A stretch of 64,000 nt of DNA from JAICYJ01 sp963766445 (GTDB lineage: Bacteria; Actinomycetota; Thermoleophilia; Gaiellales; JAICJC01): NCBI GenBank assembly GCA_963766445.1, contig CAVXZW010000014.1, positions 62,001 to 126,000 of the forward strand, written 5' to 3'. Position numbers and translations under genes: made by a program. A model generated the notes under the pieces. The model was not told the origin of the DNA. It did no database searches and saw only the letters and a program-made list of their open reading frames with translations. Below, one piece after another: positions 8,621 to 18,442 of the stretch. Position 1 is the stretch's first letter; every line of letters begins with the position of its first letter.

Positions 8621-9554
8621 ATGACCGACGCGATCCCCGAACCAGTCCGCGCGCGCGACCTCGTCGGCTACGGCCGCACACCGCCGTCGTTCGCCTGGCC
8701 GGACGGCGCCCAGGTGGTCATCAACCCGGTGCTGGTCTACGAGGAGGGCTCGGAGTACTCCGTGATGTGGGGCGACGACCGCAACGACGGCTGGGGCGAG
8801 TACGCCGACCCGGGTGTGCAGCCGCCCCAGCGCGACCCCGGCACCGAGTCGCACTACGAGTACGGCAGCCGCGCCGGCGTATGGCGGCTGGCCCGCATCT
8901 TCGACGAGGCGGGTGTGCCGGTGACGGTGTCGGCGGCCGCAGTCGCGCTCGAGCTGAACCCGGGCGTGCCGGAGTGGATGCGCGAGCACGACCACGACCT
9001 GCTCGGCCACGGCTGGCGCTGGATCGAGGCCTGGCGGATGTCGCGCGACGAGGAGAAGGAGCAGATCGAGCGCGCCATCGAGACCTACCAGCGGGTGCTG
9101 GGCAGCAGGCCGGACGGGTGGAACTCGCGCAGCTGGCCGAGCGAGAACACGCGCAGCCTGCTGCGCGAGATCGGCGGCTTCCTCTACCACTCCGAGGGCT
9201 CGGCCGACGACCTGCCCTACTACGAGACCGGTGGACGACCAGCGGATGCTGGTGGTGCCCTACTCGAAGACCTATAACGACTCCCGGTTCGTGATGAGCC
9301 CCGGCTTCGACAGCCCGCGTGACTTCCTGGACACGATGGTGATGGGGCTGGACGAGCTGCTGCGCGAGGGCGAGCAGCGCCGCACCATGATGACCATCGC
9401 GGTGCACGCCCGCTGGAGCGGCCAGGCCGCCCGCGCCGCGGCGCTGCGGCTGTTTCTCGAGCACGCGCTGGCCCAGCCCGGCGTCTCCTTCATGCGCCGC
9501 AAGGACATCGCCCGCTGGTGGCTCGACACCTACCCGCCGGGCGCGAGCCCGTGA
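8621..9554 (+). CDS. polysaccharide deacetylase-family protein, PuuE (allantoinase)-like (frameshift at ~9232)
   Basis: About 310 residues when joined. The opening block VGYGRTPPSFAWPDGAQV followed by VYEEGSEYSVMWGDD is the hallmark of the PuuE/NodB-type subfamily that includes cofactor-independent allantoinase. Further family blocks are ELNPGVPEW, DHDLLGHGWRW and GWNSRSWPSENT. The frame breaks near 9232. Deleting one G (accggtgg to accgtgg) gives YYETVDDQRMLVVPYS and the C-terminal half. The family hydrolyses amide bonds in cyclic ureides or N-acetyl groups. The stop overlaps the next GTG (GTGA), making it the first gene of a four-gene operon under operator 2. Confidence 0.85.
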
Positions 9555-10526
9555 GGTGCGTCGTCTACCGCGGCGTGGGCGGCCGCGAGGTGGTCGTCGG
9601 TCGAGGAGCGACCGGATCCGCAGCCTGACCGCTTCGAGGTCGTGATCGCGCCACCGTTCGCCGGCATCAACCCGGCCGACGTGCTGCAGCGCGAGGGCAA
9701 GCACCCGGTGCCGCCGGGCTGGCCGCAGGACATCCCCGGCCTGGAGGTGGCCGGTCCGGTGGTCGCGGCTCGGCGACGCGGTGACGGCGTTCAAGGTCGG
9801 CGAACGCGCCTTCGGGCTGGTCGGCGGCGGCGGCCTGGCGACTCGCGTCGTCGCCAACGAGCGCGAGCTGGCCTCGGTGCCCGACGCGCTGGACGGCGCC
9901 ACGGCGGCAGCGGCACCGCAGTCGTTCCTGACCGCCTTCGACGCGATCGTGATGCAGGCCGGACTGGGCGCGGGTGACCTGCTGCTCGTGAACGGCGCCA
10001 GCGGCGGCGTCGGCAGCGCCGCCGTGCAGATCGCGGTTGCGCTGGGCGCGCGGGTGGTCGCGAACGTGCGCACGCCCGGAGCTGCGGCCACGCGTCGAGG
10101 CGATGGGTGCCGAGGCGCTGCCCGCCGACGAGGCATTCGCGCGGGTGCGCGAGCTGGGCGGGGCGGACGTGATCCTGGAGCTGGTGGGCGCGCCGCACAT
10201 GGCCGACAACATGACCGCGCTGGCGCGCCGCGGCCGGCTGATGCTGGTCGGCGCGAAGCCCGGCGACGAGGCCGCGATCGTGCTGCGCGACCTGATGAGC
10301 GCCCGCGCGCAGCTGATCGGGAGCACCCTGCGCACGCGGCCCGTCCGAGCAGAAGGCGGCGCTCGTCCAGGAGTTCGCCCGCCGGGTGGTGCCGATGCTT
10401 GCGTCGGGCAGGGCCACGGCCGCGGTCGGCGAGGTGTTCGCGCTCGAGGACGCCGCCGAGGCGCTCGACCACGTCCGCACCGCCGGCAAGTTCGGCAAGG
10501 TGCTGCTCGAGATGCCGGCCGCGTGA
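9551..10526 (+). CDS. NADPH:quinone oxidoreductase / zinc-independent MDR protein (four frameshifts)
   Basis: About 323 residues after repair. It starts at a GTG inside the previous stop. The MDR fold is clear: an N-terminal GroES-like part (APPFAGINPADVLQREG, then GLEVAG), a Rossmann motif NGASGGVGSAAVQIAVALGARVVA, and a C-terminal HVRTAGKFGKVLLE. Frames break near 9600, 9773, 10080 and 10345. Each is healed by removing a single G or C (for example gtcggtcgag to gtcgtcgag). Family members reduce quinones or enoyl compounds with NADPH. Its place between the PuuE-like and VOC genes, all joined by GTGA overlaps, argues for a shared catabolic route. Confidence 0.82.
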
Positions 10527-10934
10527 AGCTGCGGCGGATCGACCACATCGGCGTGGTCGTTGCCGACCTGCCCGCCCATGTCGCCCAGCTGGAGGCGATG
10601 GGCCTGGTGCTGGAGCGGGTCGGCGACAACATCGAGAGCCACGCGCTCTACTACCCCTGCGGCGATGCCAGCGTCGAGCTGATCGAGGTGCGCGACCCGC
10701 TGGTCGCTGCCGAGCGCATGGGCGAAGGAAGAGCAGGCCCGGATCGAGCACATCGCGTTCGAGGTGGACGACCTGGGCGAGGTGCGCGACCTGCTGGAGT
10801 CGCGCGGCGTCGAGGTCTCGTGGCCGCCGTTCCCCTCAGGCTCGGCGATGATGATCTGGACCACGGCCGCGACCAGCGGCGGTGTCCAGTATCAGTTCCT
10901 GGTGCGGCCGGGAGGCGAGGGCGGCAGCGCGTGA
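10523..10934 (+). CDS. VOC-family protein, methylmalonyl-CoA epimerase-like (frameshift at ~10732)
   Basis: About 136 residues with two VOC repeats. The first begins RRIDHIGVVVADL and the second ARIEHIAFEVDDLGEVRDLLESRG. The paired His/Glu metal ligands of the epimerase/glyoxalase superfamily are present (HIG, ELIEV, HIAF). One extra G near 10732 (gaaggaag to gaagaag) interrupts the frame after RMGE. Methylmalonyl-CoA epimerase is the closest named family, but no mutase or carboxylase neighbours support that reaction, so another small-substrate epimerase or lyase is possible. GTGA overlaps at both ends. Confidence 0.8.
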
Positions 10935-11899
10935 GGATCGGCCTGATCGGGGCCGGCGCGATCGCCCGGCGGCACGTGGGTGTGCTGTCCGCTCTGGACG
11001 GCGTCGAGCTGGCCGCCGTGTGCGACACCGACCTGGCCCGGGCCGAGTCGTTTGCGGCCGGTGCCACCGCGTACGGCAGCTGGCAGGAGCTGCTGGAGCA
11101 TCCGCTGGATGCGGTGTTCGTGTGCACGCCGCCCACGGCTCACGCGCAGCCGGCGATCGCCGCGATGCGGCGAGGGCTGGCGGTGTACCTGGAGAAGCCG
11201 TTGGCGCGGGCGGCGGCCGACGGCGAGGCGATCGTGACTGCGTGGCGCGAGAGCGGGGGAGTGTGCGCGGTCGGCTACCAGTGGCGGTCGCTGTCGCTGA
11301 TCGGCCGCGTCCGTGACGAGCTGGCGGGGGCCGCGCCGGGCATGCTGATCAGCCGCAGCGTGGGGCCCACCGAGCCCGGCCGCGCGGCGTCCTGGTTCGG
11401 CGACCCGGCCGCGAGCGGCGGGATCCTGTTCGAGTTGGGCAGCCACGACATCGACCTGCAGCAGGCGCTGGCCGGGCCGGCCGCGTCGGTGCAGGCCCTG
11501 TCCGGGCGAGGGTTGGGCGCGGGCGGCGGAGCGCTGGACGACGCGGTGGCGGTGCTGGTGCGATACGCGGGCGGCGGGCTGGGGGTGATCTCGGTGGCGT
11601 GGACGGAGCAGCAGCAGCCGCCCGTCTACGAGTTGGACGTGCTGGCGCCGGACGTGGCGCTGCACCTGGCGCTCGACCCGGTATTCCGGCTGGCCGGCCG
11701 TGCCCATGGCGGAGCTGTCGACCAGGAGGAGGCGGCCGACCCGCGCACATCGGCGGTGACGGGCTTCCTGGACGCCGCTCGGCGTCGAGATCCGGCGGCG
11801 GCGGCATGCACGCCGGAGGATGCGCTGGGCACGCTGCGGGCGGCGCTGGCGGCGGAGCAGGCGATCGCCAGCGGGGAGACGGTCAGGCTGGGCGGGTGA
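10931..11899 (+). CDS. Gfo/Idh/MocA-family NAD(P)-dependent oxidoreductase
   Basis: 322 residues, intact. The N-terminal Rossmann motif is RIGLIGAGAIARRHVGVLSAL. The family motif EKPLA (near residue 91, with the catalytic-region lysine) is present, and GGILFELGSHDIDLQQAL carries the conserved His of the GxxxDxxxH block. Such enzymes oxidise hydroxyls of sugars, inositols or sugar acids. It ends the operon that begins at 8621 and is joined by a GTGA overlap to the VOC gene. A sugar or polyol moiety in the substrate is therefore plausible. Confidence 0.88.
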   Translation: MRIGLIGAGAIARRHVGVLSALDGVELAAVCDTDLARAESFAAGATAYGSWQELLEHPLDAVFVCTPPTAHAQPAIAAMRRGLAVYLEKPLARAAADGEAIVTAWRESGGVCAVGYQWRSLSLIGRVRDELAGAAPGMLISRSVGPTEPGRAASWFGDPAASGGILFELGSHDIDLQQALAGPAASVQALSGRGLGAGGGALDDAVAVLVRYAGGGLGVISVAWTEQQQPPVYELDVLAPDVALHLALDPVFRLAGRAHGGAVDQEEAADPRTSAVTGFLDAARRRDPAAAACTPEDALGTLRAALAAEQAIASGETVRLGG

Positions 11900-12011
11900 G
11901 GGAGCGCCGCTTGGCGTTCTCAGCGCGCGCCACTTGGCGGTACGAGTGAGTTGGGACACGCCCTCGTGACACTCGAGCGGCGACGACAATCACAAAGCGC
12001 GCTGCCGGCCG

Positions 12012-12878
12012 CTAGAGCTTGCCCGGCAGCAGCGGCAGCCCGCCGCTGGCATCCGTGTCAACCCGCCAGAACGAGCCGGTGCGCTGGTCTGCGTGGATTT
12101 CCGCCACCTTCGTCGCGGTCACGTACAGTGCCGGGCCGTCGAAGATGCAGTTGGTGGCGTGCTCGTTCAGCACGATCTCCTCCAGCACCTCGCCCTCGGC
12201 CGACAGCACCGTCAGCCCGCCCGAGATGGTCGTGCACACGAACAGCCGCCCGTCGGCCGCGAACGCCATCCCGTCGGGCACGTGGTTGTCGCTGAGCTGG
12301 CAGAACGTCGTCGCCTGCCCGTCGTCCAGCCGGCACACCCGGTGCGCCGCCGACTCCGTCCAGTACAAGCGCCCCTGCGCGTCGAACGCGATCCCGTTCG
12401 GGTAGACGCCCGTGCGCTCCATCAGGAACTCACCGCCGTCGCTGTCCAGCACGTACAGCGCTCCCGCGGCCCGCTGATCCTCCGGGAAGCGGTCGTCCTG
12501 CTCCGTGCCCGACTCCGTGAACCAGAGCCGGCCGTCCGGCCCGAAGGCGAGATCGTTTGGCCCCGCCAGCGTCCGCCCCGCGATGCTGGTCGCCAGCATC
12601 TCGATCGAGCCGTCGCTGTTCACGCGCTGGATCCCCGGCACCGCGCTCTGGTCGGGACTCCCCGGCACGTTGCCACCCTGGGTGACGTAAATGGCGCCGT
12701 CGGATCCGAGCAGCGCGCCCCACGGCGACCCGCCCATGTCCGCGAACCGGCCGATCGCGCCGTCCTTCCACACCAACAACTCGCCGGTGTTTCCGTCACA
12801 CAACACGATCGCTCCGTCCGGCATCACGACGGGCCCTTCCGGGAACCCGAGATTCGAAGCGAGCAGCGTTCCTTGCAC
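12012..12878 (-). CDS. SMP-30/gluconolactonase/LRE-family protein
   Basis: 288 residues, one six-bladed beta-propeller. Family landmarks are FPEGPVVMPDG (metal-binding Glu), LAGPNDLAFGPDGRLWFTES (metal Asn), GVYPNGIAFDAQGRLYWTES and NHVPDGMAFAADG (metal Asp). The family hydrolyses sugar lactones. It starts at a GTG with a good Shine-Dalgarno (AAAGGA, 8 nt upstream). Operator 3 lies about 35-55 nt upstream of the start, tying it to the GntR regulon. The 112 bp after its stop, up to 11899, contain no gene. Confidence 0.88.
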   Translation of the reverse strand: MQGTLLASNLGFPEGPVVMPDGAIVLCDGNTGELLVWKDGAIGRFADMGGSPWGALLGSDGAIYVTQGGNVPGSPDQSAVPGIQRVNSDGSIEMLATSIAGRTLAGPNDLAFGPDGRLWFTESGTEQDDRFPEDQRAAGALYVLDSDGGEFLMERTGVYPNGIAFDAQGRLYWTESAAHRVCRLDDGQATTFCQLSDNHVPDGMAFAADGRLFVCTTISGGLTVLSAEGEVLEEIVLNEHATNCIFDGPALYVTATKVAEIHADQRTGSFWRVDTDASGGLPLLPGKL

Positions 12879-12912
12879 GGCGCGGATCCTTTTTCAGGGG
12901 TTGTACCCGGGA

Positions 12913-12933
12913 AATTGGTATGATAGCATACCG
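12913..12933. promoter_or_regulatory. GntR-type operator 3, upstream of SMP-30
   Basis: The best palindrome of the three sites: GGTATG-ATAG-CATACC, flanked by AATT. On the minus strand it includes TATGCT/TATCAT -10 candidates for the SMP-30 gene, so binding would block transcription. Alignment with operators 1 and 2 is over ATTGGTAT and the CATAC arm. Confidence 0.62.
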
Positions 12934-13144
12934 AGCTTGATCGATCCCCGCGGCACCGGCTCGTCGAAGGGCTTGCGGCCACACCGCCGCGGTGGTTCGA
13001 GCGCATGATCGGACGCAGGCTCCACCCCCCTCGGTCGTCCGAGCCCGGGTGGTCGCCACTGTCCAATCCGCAACTTTCACTGCCTGCGTACGTATGCAAG
13101 AGTGGACGTTGCGTCCTGCCCGGTGACCAGCTCAGGAGGAGACC

Positions 13145-14776
13145 GTGAGCGATCCGCACAACCCGCGTCCGGAAACGGGCATCGAACTCTTCGACCATCG
13201 CATCTCCCGTGGGACGCTGCTGCGCGGTGCCGCCGGCACGATGCTCGGCATGTCGCCGCTGCTCGCGGCAGCCTGCGGCGGCGGCTCGACCTCGTCCACC
13301 GCTGCGACCGGCGCGTCCACCTCGGCCGGCACGCCCGTCAAGGGCGGCACGCTTCGCGCCGGCTTCGTCGGCGGCGGCACGGCCGAGACGCTGAACCTGT
13401 ACCAGGGCGTCACGCCGATCGACGAGTCCCGCGCCCAGAACCTGTTCGACCCGCTGCTCGTGGTCAACCCCGACCTCACCACCGGCCCCGGCCTGGCGCT
13501 CGAGTTCAACTCCAACGCCGACGCCACCCAGTATGAGATCAAGCTCCGCCCCGGCGTCGAGTTCCACAACGGCAAGACCTTCGGCGCCGAGGACGTGATC
13601 TACTCGATGCGGCTGATGGCGAAGTCCGCCAACTTCGCGTCGGTGCCGTTCGTGGCCGGCATCAACCTGAAGGACCTGAAGGCGATCGACGCCACCACCG
13701 TGAAGGTGCCGCTGCTGTACCCCGACGCCGACCTCGGTGCCAACTTCGTGTACTGGAACACGTGGATGGTGCAGAACGGCGAGACGGACTTCACCAAGCC
13801 GGTCGGCACCGGCCCGTTCATGTTCGACACGTTCAAGCCCGGCACCCAGAGCACGTTCAAGCGCAACCCCAACTACTGGCAGACGGGCAAGCCGTACGTC
13901 GACGAGCTGCTGATCCAGTCGATCGACGACAACAACGCCCGTCTGGAGGCGCTGCAGTCCGGCCAGATCGACGCGATGGCGCAGCTGCCCACGGCCGACG
14001 CCAAGGCCCATCAGGCCACCGGCGACATCACCGTGCTGGTGGCCAAGTCGCCGCAGGCCATGATGTTCTACATGGACACCACGCAGGCGCCGTTCACCGA
14101 CGTGCGCGTGCGCCAGGCGATGAAGCTGATCGCCGACCGCCCGGCGCTGGTGGCGAGCGCCATCAACGGCTTCGGGTCGATCGGCAACGACATCGTCGGC
14201 AAGGGCCTGCCCTTCTACGACAACGATCTGCCCCAGCGCGTGCAGGACATCGAACAGGCCAAGAGCCTGCTCAAGCAGGCCGGCCAGGAGAACCTGACCG
14301 TCACCCTGCAGACGTCGCCGATCTTCCCCGGCTTCGTCGAGTCGGCGACGCTGCTCGCGCAGCAGGCCAAGGACGCCGGCGTCACCATCAACCTCAAGCA
14401 GGTGCCGCCCAGCTCCTACTACAACCCCTCCGCGCTGTACCTGAAGATGGCGTTCGCCGAGACGCAGTGGCCGCCGCCGTCGATCAAGTTCTTCTACCTG
14501 CAGGCGCTGTCGTCCAAGGCGCCCTACAACGAGACGCACTGGAAGAACACCGCCTGGAACGATCTACTGTTCAAGGCGATCGGCGAGACCGACCAGGCCA
14601 CGGCCCAGCAGACATGGAACCAGGTGCAAAAGATCCAGTACGACCAGGGTGGCTACATCAACTGGACCAACGCCGACTGGGTGGACGGGCTCTCCACCAA
14701 GGTCAAGGGCCTGGAGCCGCATCCGGCCGGCGTGCTCGGCAACTATCTGTTCATGAACGCCTGGCTGTCCGCGTAG
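13145..14776 (+). CDS. ABC transporter substrate-binding lipoprotein, family 5 (DppA/OppA-like)
   Basis: 543 residues, intact. A positively charged segment and hydrophobic stretch (LLRGAAGTMLGMSPLLAAACGGG) end in a lipobox cysteine. The mature protein starts after a Ser/Thr-rich linker. Family 5 blocks include KLRPGVEFHNGKTFGAEDVIYSM and VGTGPFMFD. The ligand is a peptide, opine or similar solute. The start is a GTG 6 nt after AGGAGGA. It heads the operon with two permeases, a fused ATPase and a hydantoinase-like enzyme, so the cargo is probably the hydantoinase substrate or its precursor. Confidence 0.9.
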   Translation: MSDPHNPRPETGIELFDHRISRGTLLRGAAGTMLGMSPLLAAACGGGSTSSTAATGASTSAGTPVKGGTLRAGFVGGGTAETLNLYQGVTPIDESRAQNLFDPLLVVNPDLTTGPGLALEFNSNADATQYEIKLRPGVEFHNGKTFGAEDVIYSMRLMAKSANFASVPFVAGINLKDLKAIDATTVKVPLLYPDADLGANFVYWNTWMVQNGETDFTKPVGTGPFMFDTFKPGTQSTFKRNPNYWQTGKPYVDELLIQSIDDNNARLEALQSGQIDAMAQLPTADAKAHQATGDITVLVAKSPQAMMFYMDTTQAPFTDVRVRQAMKLIADRPALVASAINGFGSIGNDIVGKGLPFYDNDLPQRVQDIEQAKSLLKQAGQENLTVTLQTSPIFPGFVESATLLAQQAKDAGVTINLKQVPPSSYYNPSALYLKMAFAETQWPPPSIKFFYLQALSSKAPYNETHWKNTAWNDLLFKAIGETDQATAQQTWNQVQKIQYDQGGYINWTNADWVDGLSTKVKGLEPHPAGVLGNYLFMNAWLSA

Positions 14777-14783
14777 CGACCCT

Positions 14784-15797
14784 ATGACGACTGTTGCGGA
14801 ACCTCGAGCGGCTGACCGCGAGGTTTCGCCTGTTCTCGCCTTCGTGGGCCGTCGCCTGCTGGGCGCGGCGGTGTCGCTGCTGGTGGCGTCGGTGCTGATC
14901 TTCATCGGCACCTCCGTCCTGCCCGGCAACGCCGCCAGCGTCGTGCTGGGCCGCGGCGCCACGCCGGCGGCCGTGCACAAGCTGGAGCAGCAGATGCACC
15001 TCAACAAGCCGCTGGCGACCCAGTACACCAACTGGCTGGGCGGGTTCGTGCACGGTGACCTGGGCGACTCCTCGATCGGCCTCGCCCAGGGCCAGAAGCA
15101 CGCGCCGGTGTGGGCGCTGATCTCGGATCCGGTCAAGAACTCGCTGATCCTGGCGCTGATCACCGCCCTGTTCATGATCCCGCTGTCGCTGGGCCTGGGC
15201 GCGATCGCGGCCGTCTACGCCGGGCGCCCGGCCGACCACGCCATCTCGATCATGTCGCTGGCGGCGATCGCGCTGCCCGAGTTCGTGATCGGCTCGCTGC
15301 TGGTGGGCGTGTTCTTCGTCTGGCTGGACGTGCTGCCGCCGGTCGCGATCATCCCGCCCGGCCAGAGCCCGCTCAGCGATCCCACCAAGCTGATCCTGCC
15401 GGTGGCGACGCTGCTGCTGGCGTCGCTGGCGGCGGGCATCCGGATGGTGCGCGCGGGCATGGTGGAGACGCTGCAGGCCGAGTACGTGATGGCGGCCCGG
15501 CTGAACGGTCTGTCCGAGCGCTGGGTGCTGTGGCGCTACGCGATGCGAAACGCGCTTGCCCCCAGCGTGCAGGTGCTGGCCCAGAACCTGCAGTGGCTGA
15601 TCGGCGGCATCATCATCACCGAGACCGTGTTCGCCTATCCCGGGCTGGGATCGCTGCTGGTGACCGCGGTCGGGAACCGCGACCTGGGCGTGGTGCAGTC
15701 GGTGGCGATGCTGATCGCCGTGGTCTACGTGATGCTGAACCTGGTGGCCGACCTGATCGTGCTGCTGCTGGTGCCGAAGCTGCGGGAGCCGGCATGA
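14784..15797 (+). CDS. ABC transporter permease, DppB/OppB-type
   Basis: 337 residues with six hydrophobic helices: one near residue 25-50 (LLGAAVSLLVASVLIFIGTSVL), a periplasmic loop with the HLNKPLATQYTNWLGGFVHGDLGDS motif, then five helices. The coupling motif EYVMAARLNGLSERWVLWRYAMRNALAP (EAA loop, near residue 235) contacts the ATPase. It starts 7 nt after the substrate-binding gene and its stop overlaps the next ATG by 4 nt. Confidence 0.93.
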   Translation: MTTVAEPRAADREVSPVLAFVGRRLLGAAVSLLVASVLIFIGTSVLPGNAASVVLGRGATPAAVHKLEQQMHLNKPLATQYTNWLGGFVHGDLGDSSIGLAQGQKHAPVWALISDPVKNSLILALITALFMIPLSLGLGAIAAVYAGRPADHAISIMSLAAIALPEFVIGSLLVGVFFVWLDVLPPVAIIPPGQSPLSDPTKLILPVATLLLASLAAGIRMVRAGMVETLQAEYVMAARLNGLSERWVLWRYAMRNALAPSVQVLAQNLQWLIGGIIITETVFAYPGLGSLLVTAVGNRDLGVVQSVAMLIAVVYVMLNLVADLIVLLLVPKLREPA

Positions 15798-16642
15798 CCG
15801 GCAGGCTCCGTTTCATGCGCAGCTTCTCGGGCGCGGTCGGCGTCACCATCGTCGTGTTCGTGGTGGCGGTGGCGATCTTCGGCCGCTACTTCGCGCCGTA
15901 TGACCCCAACGTGCCGGTGACCGCGCCGCTCAGCCCGCCGTCCAGCCACTACTTGCTGGGCACCGACTTCCTCGGCCGCGACGTGTTCAGCCGGCTGCTC
16001 TACGGCGGCCGCTCGGTGATCACCCTGGCTGCGCTGGCCACCGGCCTCGGCTACCTGATCGGGATGTCCGTCGGGCTGATCGCCGGGTTCAGCCGCTCCC
16101 GCATCGATCCGGTGCTGATGCGAAGCGTCGATGTGATGCTGGCCTTTCCGCCGCTCCTGTTCCTGCTGGTGCTGATCAGCGGCGCTGGCACCGGCGTCGA
16201 GGTGCTGGTGATCGGCGTGGCCGTGATCCAGGCGCCCGGCATCAGCCGCATCGTCCGCACCGCGACGCTCGAGGTATCCGTGCGCGGCTACGTGGAGGCG
16301 GCGATCGCCCGCGGCGAGCGCTCCTTCGCCGTGATCGTGCGCGAGGTGCTGCCCAACATCATGGCTCCGGTGCTGGTCGACTCCGGCCTGCGCTTCACGT
16401 ACTCGATCCTGATCATCGCCTCGGTCAACTTCCTGGGACTGGGGCTGCAGCCGCCCGCCTCCGACTGGGCGCTGATGATCAGCGACAACCGCCAGTACAT
16501 CTCGATCCAGGCATGGGCGGTGCTGGCGCCGGCCGCGATGATCGCGCTGCTCACCATCGGCATCAACCTGACCGGCGACGCGATCGCCCGCAGCCTGGGC
16601 CGCTCCTACGTGCCCAAGACCGCGCGGAGCGCGGTGATATGA
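15794..16642 (+). CDS. ABC transporter permease, DppC/OppC-type
   Basis: 282 residues, six hydrophobic helices. The N-terminus has the typical LLGTDFLGRDVFSRLLYGGRSV block. The EAA loop is VRGYVEAAIARGERSFAVIVREVLPNIMAP. It pairs with the DppB-type permease. The ATG overlaps the upstream TGA, and its own stop overlaps the ATG of the ATPase at 16639, so translation of the three genes is coupled. Confidence 0.93.
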   Translation: MTGRLRFMRSFSGAVGVTIVVFVVAVAIFGRYFAPYDPNVPVTAPLSPPSSHYLLGTDFLGRDVFSRLLYGGRSVITLAALATGLGYLIGMSVGLIAGFSRSRIDPVLMRSVDVMLAFPPLLFLLVLISGAGTGVEVLVIGVAVIQAPGISRIVRTATLEVSVRGYVEAAIARGERSFAVIVREVLPNIMAPVLVDSGLRFTYSILIIASVNFLGLGLQPPASDWALMISDNRQYISIQAWAVLAPAAMIALLTIGINLTGDAIARSLGRSYVPKTARSAVI

Positions 16643-18442
16643 GCGACACCCCCGCACCCGTTGTGCAGGTGGAAGGCCTCTCGCTGGGCCTGACCACCGG
16701 CGATCCGGTCGTCGAGGACGTCAGCTTCAACGTCGGCGCCGGCCAGATCCTGGGGCTGGTGGGCGAGTCCGGCAGCGGCAAGACCACCACCGCGCTGGCC
16801 CTGCTCGGCTACACGCGCCGCGGCGTCGAGCTGCGGGGCGGCAGCGTCCGCATCAGCGGCCAGCCGATCCTCGGACAGGGCATAAGCAACCTCCGCAACC
16901 TGCGCGGCAAGGTCGTCTCCTACGTGCCGCAGGATCCCGGCGGCGCCCTCAACCCGTCGCTGCGGGTGGGGGACGCGGTGATGGACGTGCTGCGCGCGCA
17001 CCGCGCCGGCGCCGCGTCGCTGGAGTCGGTCAGGGCATCGCTGGAGCGGGTCGAGCTGGGCACCGACCCGCGGCTGCCGCGGCGCTACCCCCACCAGCTG
17101 TCGGGCGGCCAGCAGCAGCGGGTCACGATCGCGATGGCCTGCGTCTGCGACCCGCCGGTGGCGGTGCTGGACGAGCCCACCACCGGGCTGGACGTGATCA
17201 CCCAGGACCGGATCCTGGCCGAGCTGGCCCGCCTGCGCGACGACGACGGCATGGCGATGGTGTACGTCTCCCACGACCTGGCGGTGGTGGCGAAGATGGC
17301 TGACCGGATCGTCGTCATGTACGCCGGCCGCGTGGTGGAGAGCGGCCCGGCCGACGAGGTGATCGAGCGGCCCCGCCACCCCTACACGCGGGCGCTGGTG
17401 TCCGCCATCCCCGACTTCCGCCGCCCGCGCGCGCTGCGCGGCATCCCCGGCGTGTCGGTCGGGGTGGGCGAGTGGCCGAGCGGCTGCGCCTTCGTGCCCC
17501 GTTGCCGTCACGCCATCGACCGCTGCAGCGAGGCGCTGCCCGAGCTGTCGGCCGCGACGCCCGACCACTCCGTGCGCTGCATCCGCTGGCAGGAGCTGGC
17601 GGGCGCGGGCGCCGAGCCCGGTAACGGCCGCGCCGCGGCGACCGCCGTGGAGGCGGAGGATGAGGCGCTGCTGCAGGTCGATCACCTCGAGGTCGAGTAC
17701 CGCAACGGCCGGCGCCGGAACACCGTCGTCCACGACGTGTCGTTCGCGATCGAGTCGGGCCGCTGCGTGGCGCTGGTGGGCGAGTCCGGCAGCGGCAAGA
17801 CCACGATCGGGCGCTGTCTGGCGGGCCTGCATCCGCCCAGCGGCGGGCCGCATCCTGTTCGACGGCAGCGAGCTGGAGGCCTTCGCCCGCAACCGGCCGC
17901 TGGCCGCCCGCCGCCGCATCCAGATCGTGTTTCAGAACCCGTTCGAGTCGCTCAACCCACGCCACAAGGTCAGCTCCTCGATCGAGCGCCCGCTGCGGGT
18001 GCTGCGCGGCCTGTCCCAGGGCGAGGCGCGCACGGAGGTGGGCGAGCTGCTCGATCGCGCCAAGCTGCCGCGCCGCGTCGGCGATCGCTTCCCGATCGAG
18101 CTGTCCGGCGGCGAGCGCCAGCGGGTTGCGATCGCGCGGGCGCTGGCGGCCAAGCCCGACCTGCTGATCTGCGACGAGGTGACCTCGGCGCTCGACGTGT
18201 CGGTGCAGGCGGCCGTGCTGGAGCTGCTGTCGGAGCTGCAACGGGACCTGCGGCTGAGCATGCTGTTCATCACCCACAACCTGGGCGTCGTCGCCTGCGT
18301 GGCCGACAGCGTGCTGGTGATGGACCGCGGTTCGCTGTGCGAAAGCGGCTCGGTCGCACAGGTGCTGAACACGCCGGCCGACGAGTACACCCAACGGCTG
18401 CTGAGCGCCGCGCCGTGCCTGCCCGACGGGGCGTACAGCTGA
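16639..18442 (+). CDS. fused tandem ABC ATPase, DppD-DppF (YejF/GsiA-like), frameshift at ~17850
   Basis: About 600 residues with two complete ATPase domains in one chain. Domain 1 has Walker A GESGSGKTT, signature LSGGQQQR and Walker B VAVLDEPTTGLD, and ends with the cysteine-rich CAFVPRCRHAIDRC extension. Domain 2 starts near residue 343 with LLQVDHLEVEYRNG, followed by Walker A GESGSGKTT, signature LSGGERQR and LLICDEVTSALD. No stop separates them. One extra G at ~17850 (ggcgggccgc to ggcggccgc) breaks the frame within domain 2, and the frame resumes at RILFDGSELEAF. The fusion resembles YejF and GsiA. It powers import through the two upstream permeases. Confidence 0.87.

Noticed and set aside
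8721..10751. 676-codon minus-strand frame across the deacetylase and QOR genes
   Set aside because: Shadow of the plus-strand operon; Arg/Pro/Ala-rich, no motif.
10523..10934. Assignment as true methylmalonyl-CoA epimerase
   Set aside because: No mutase or propionyl-CoA carboxylase genes in the window, and the gene belongs to a different catabolic operon. Only the family is called.
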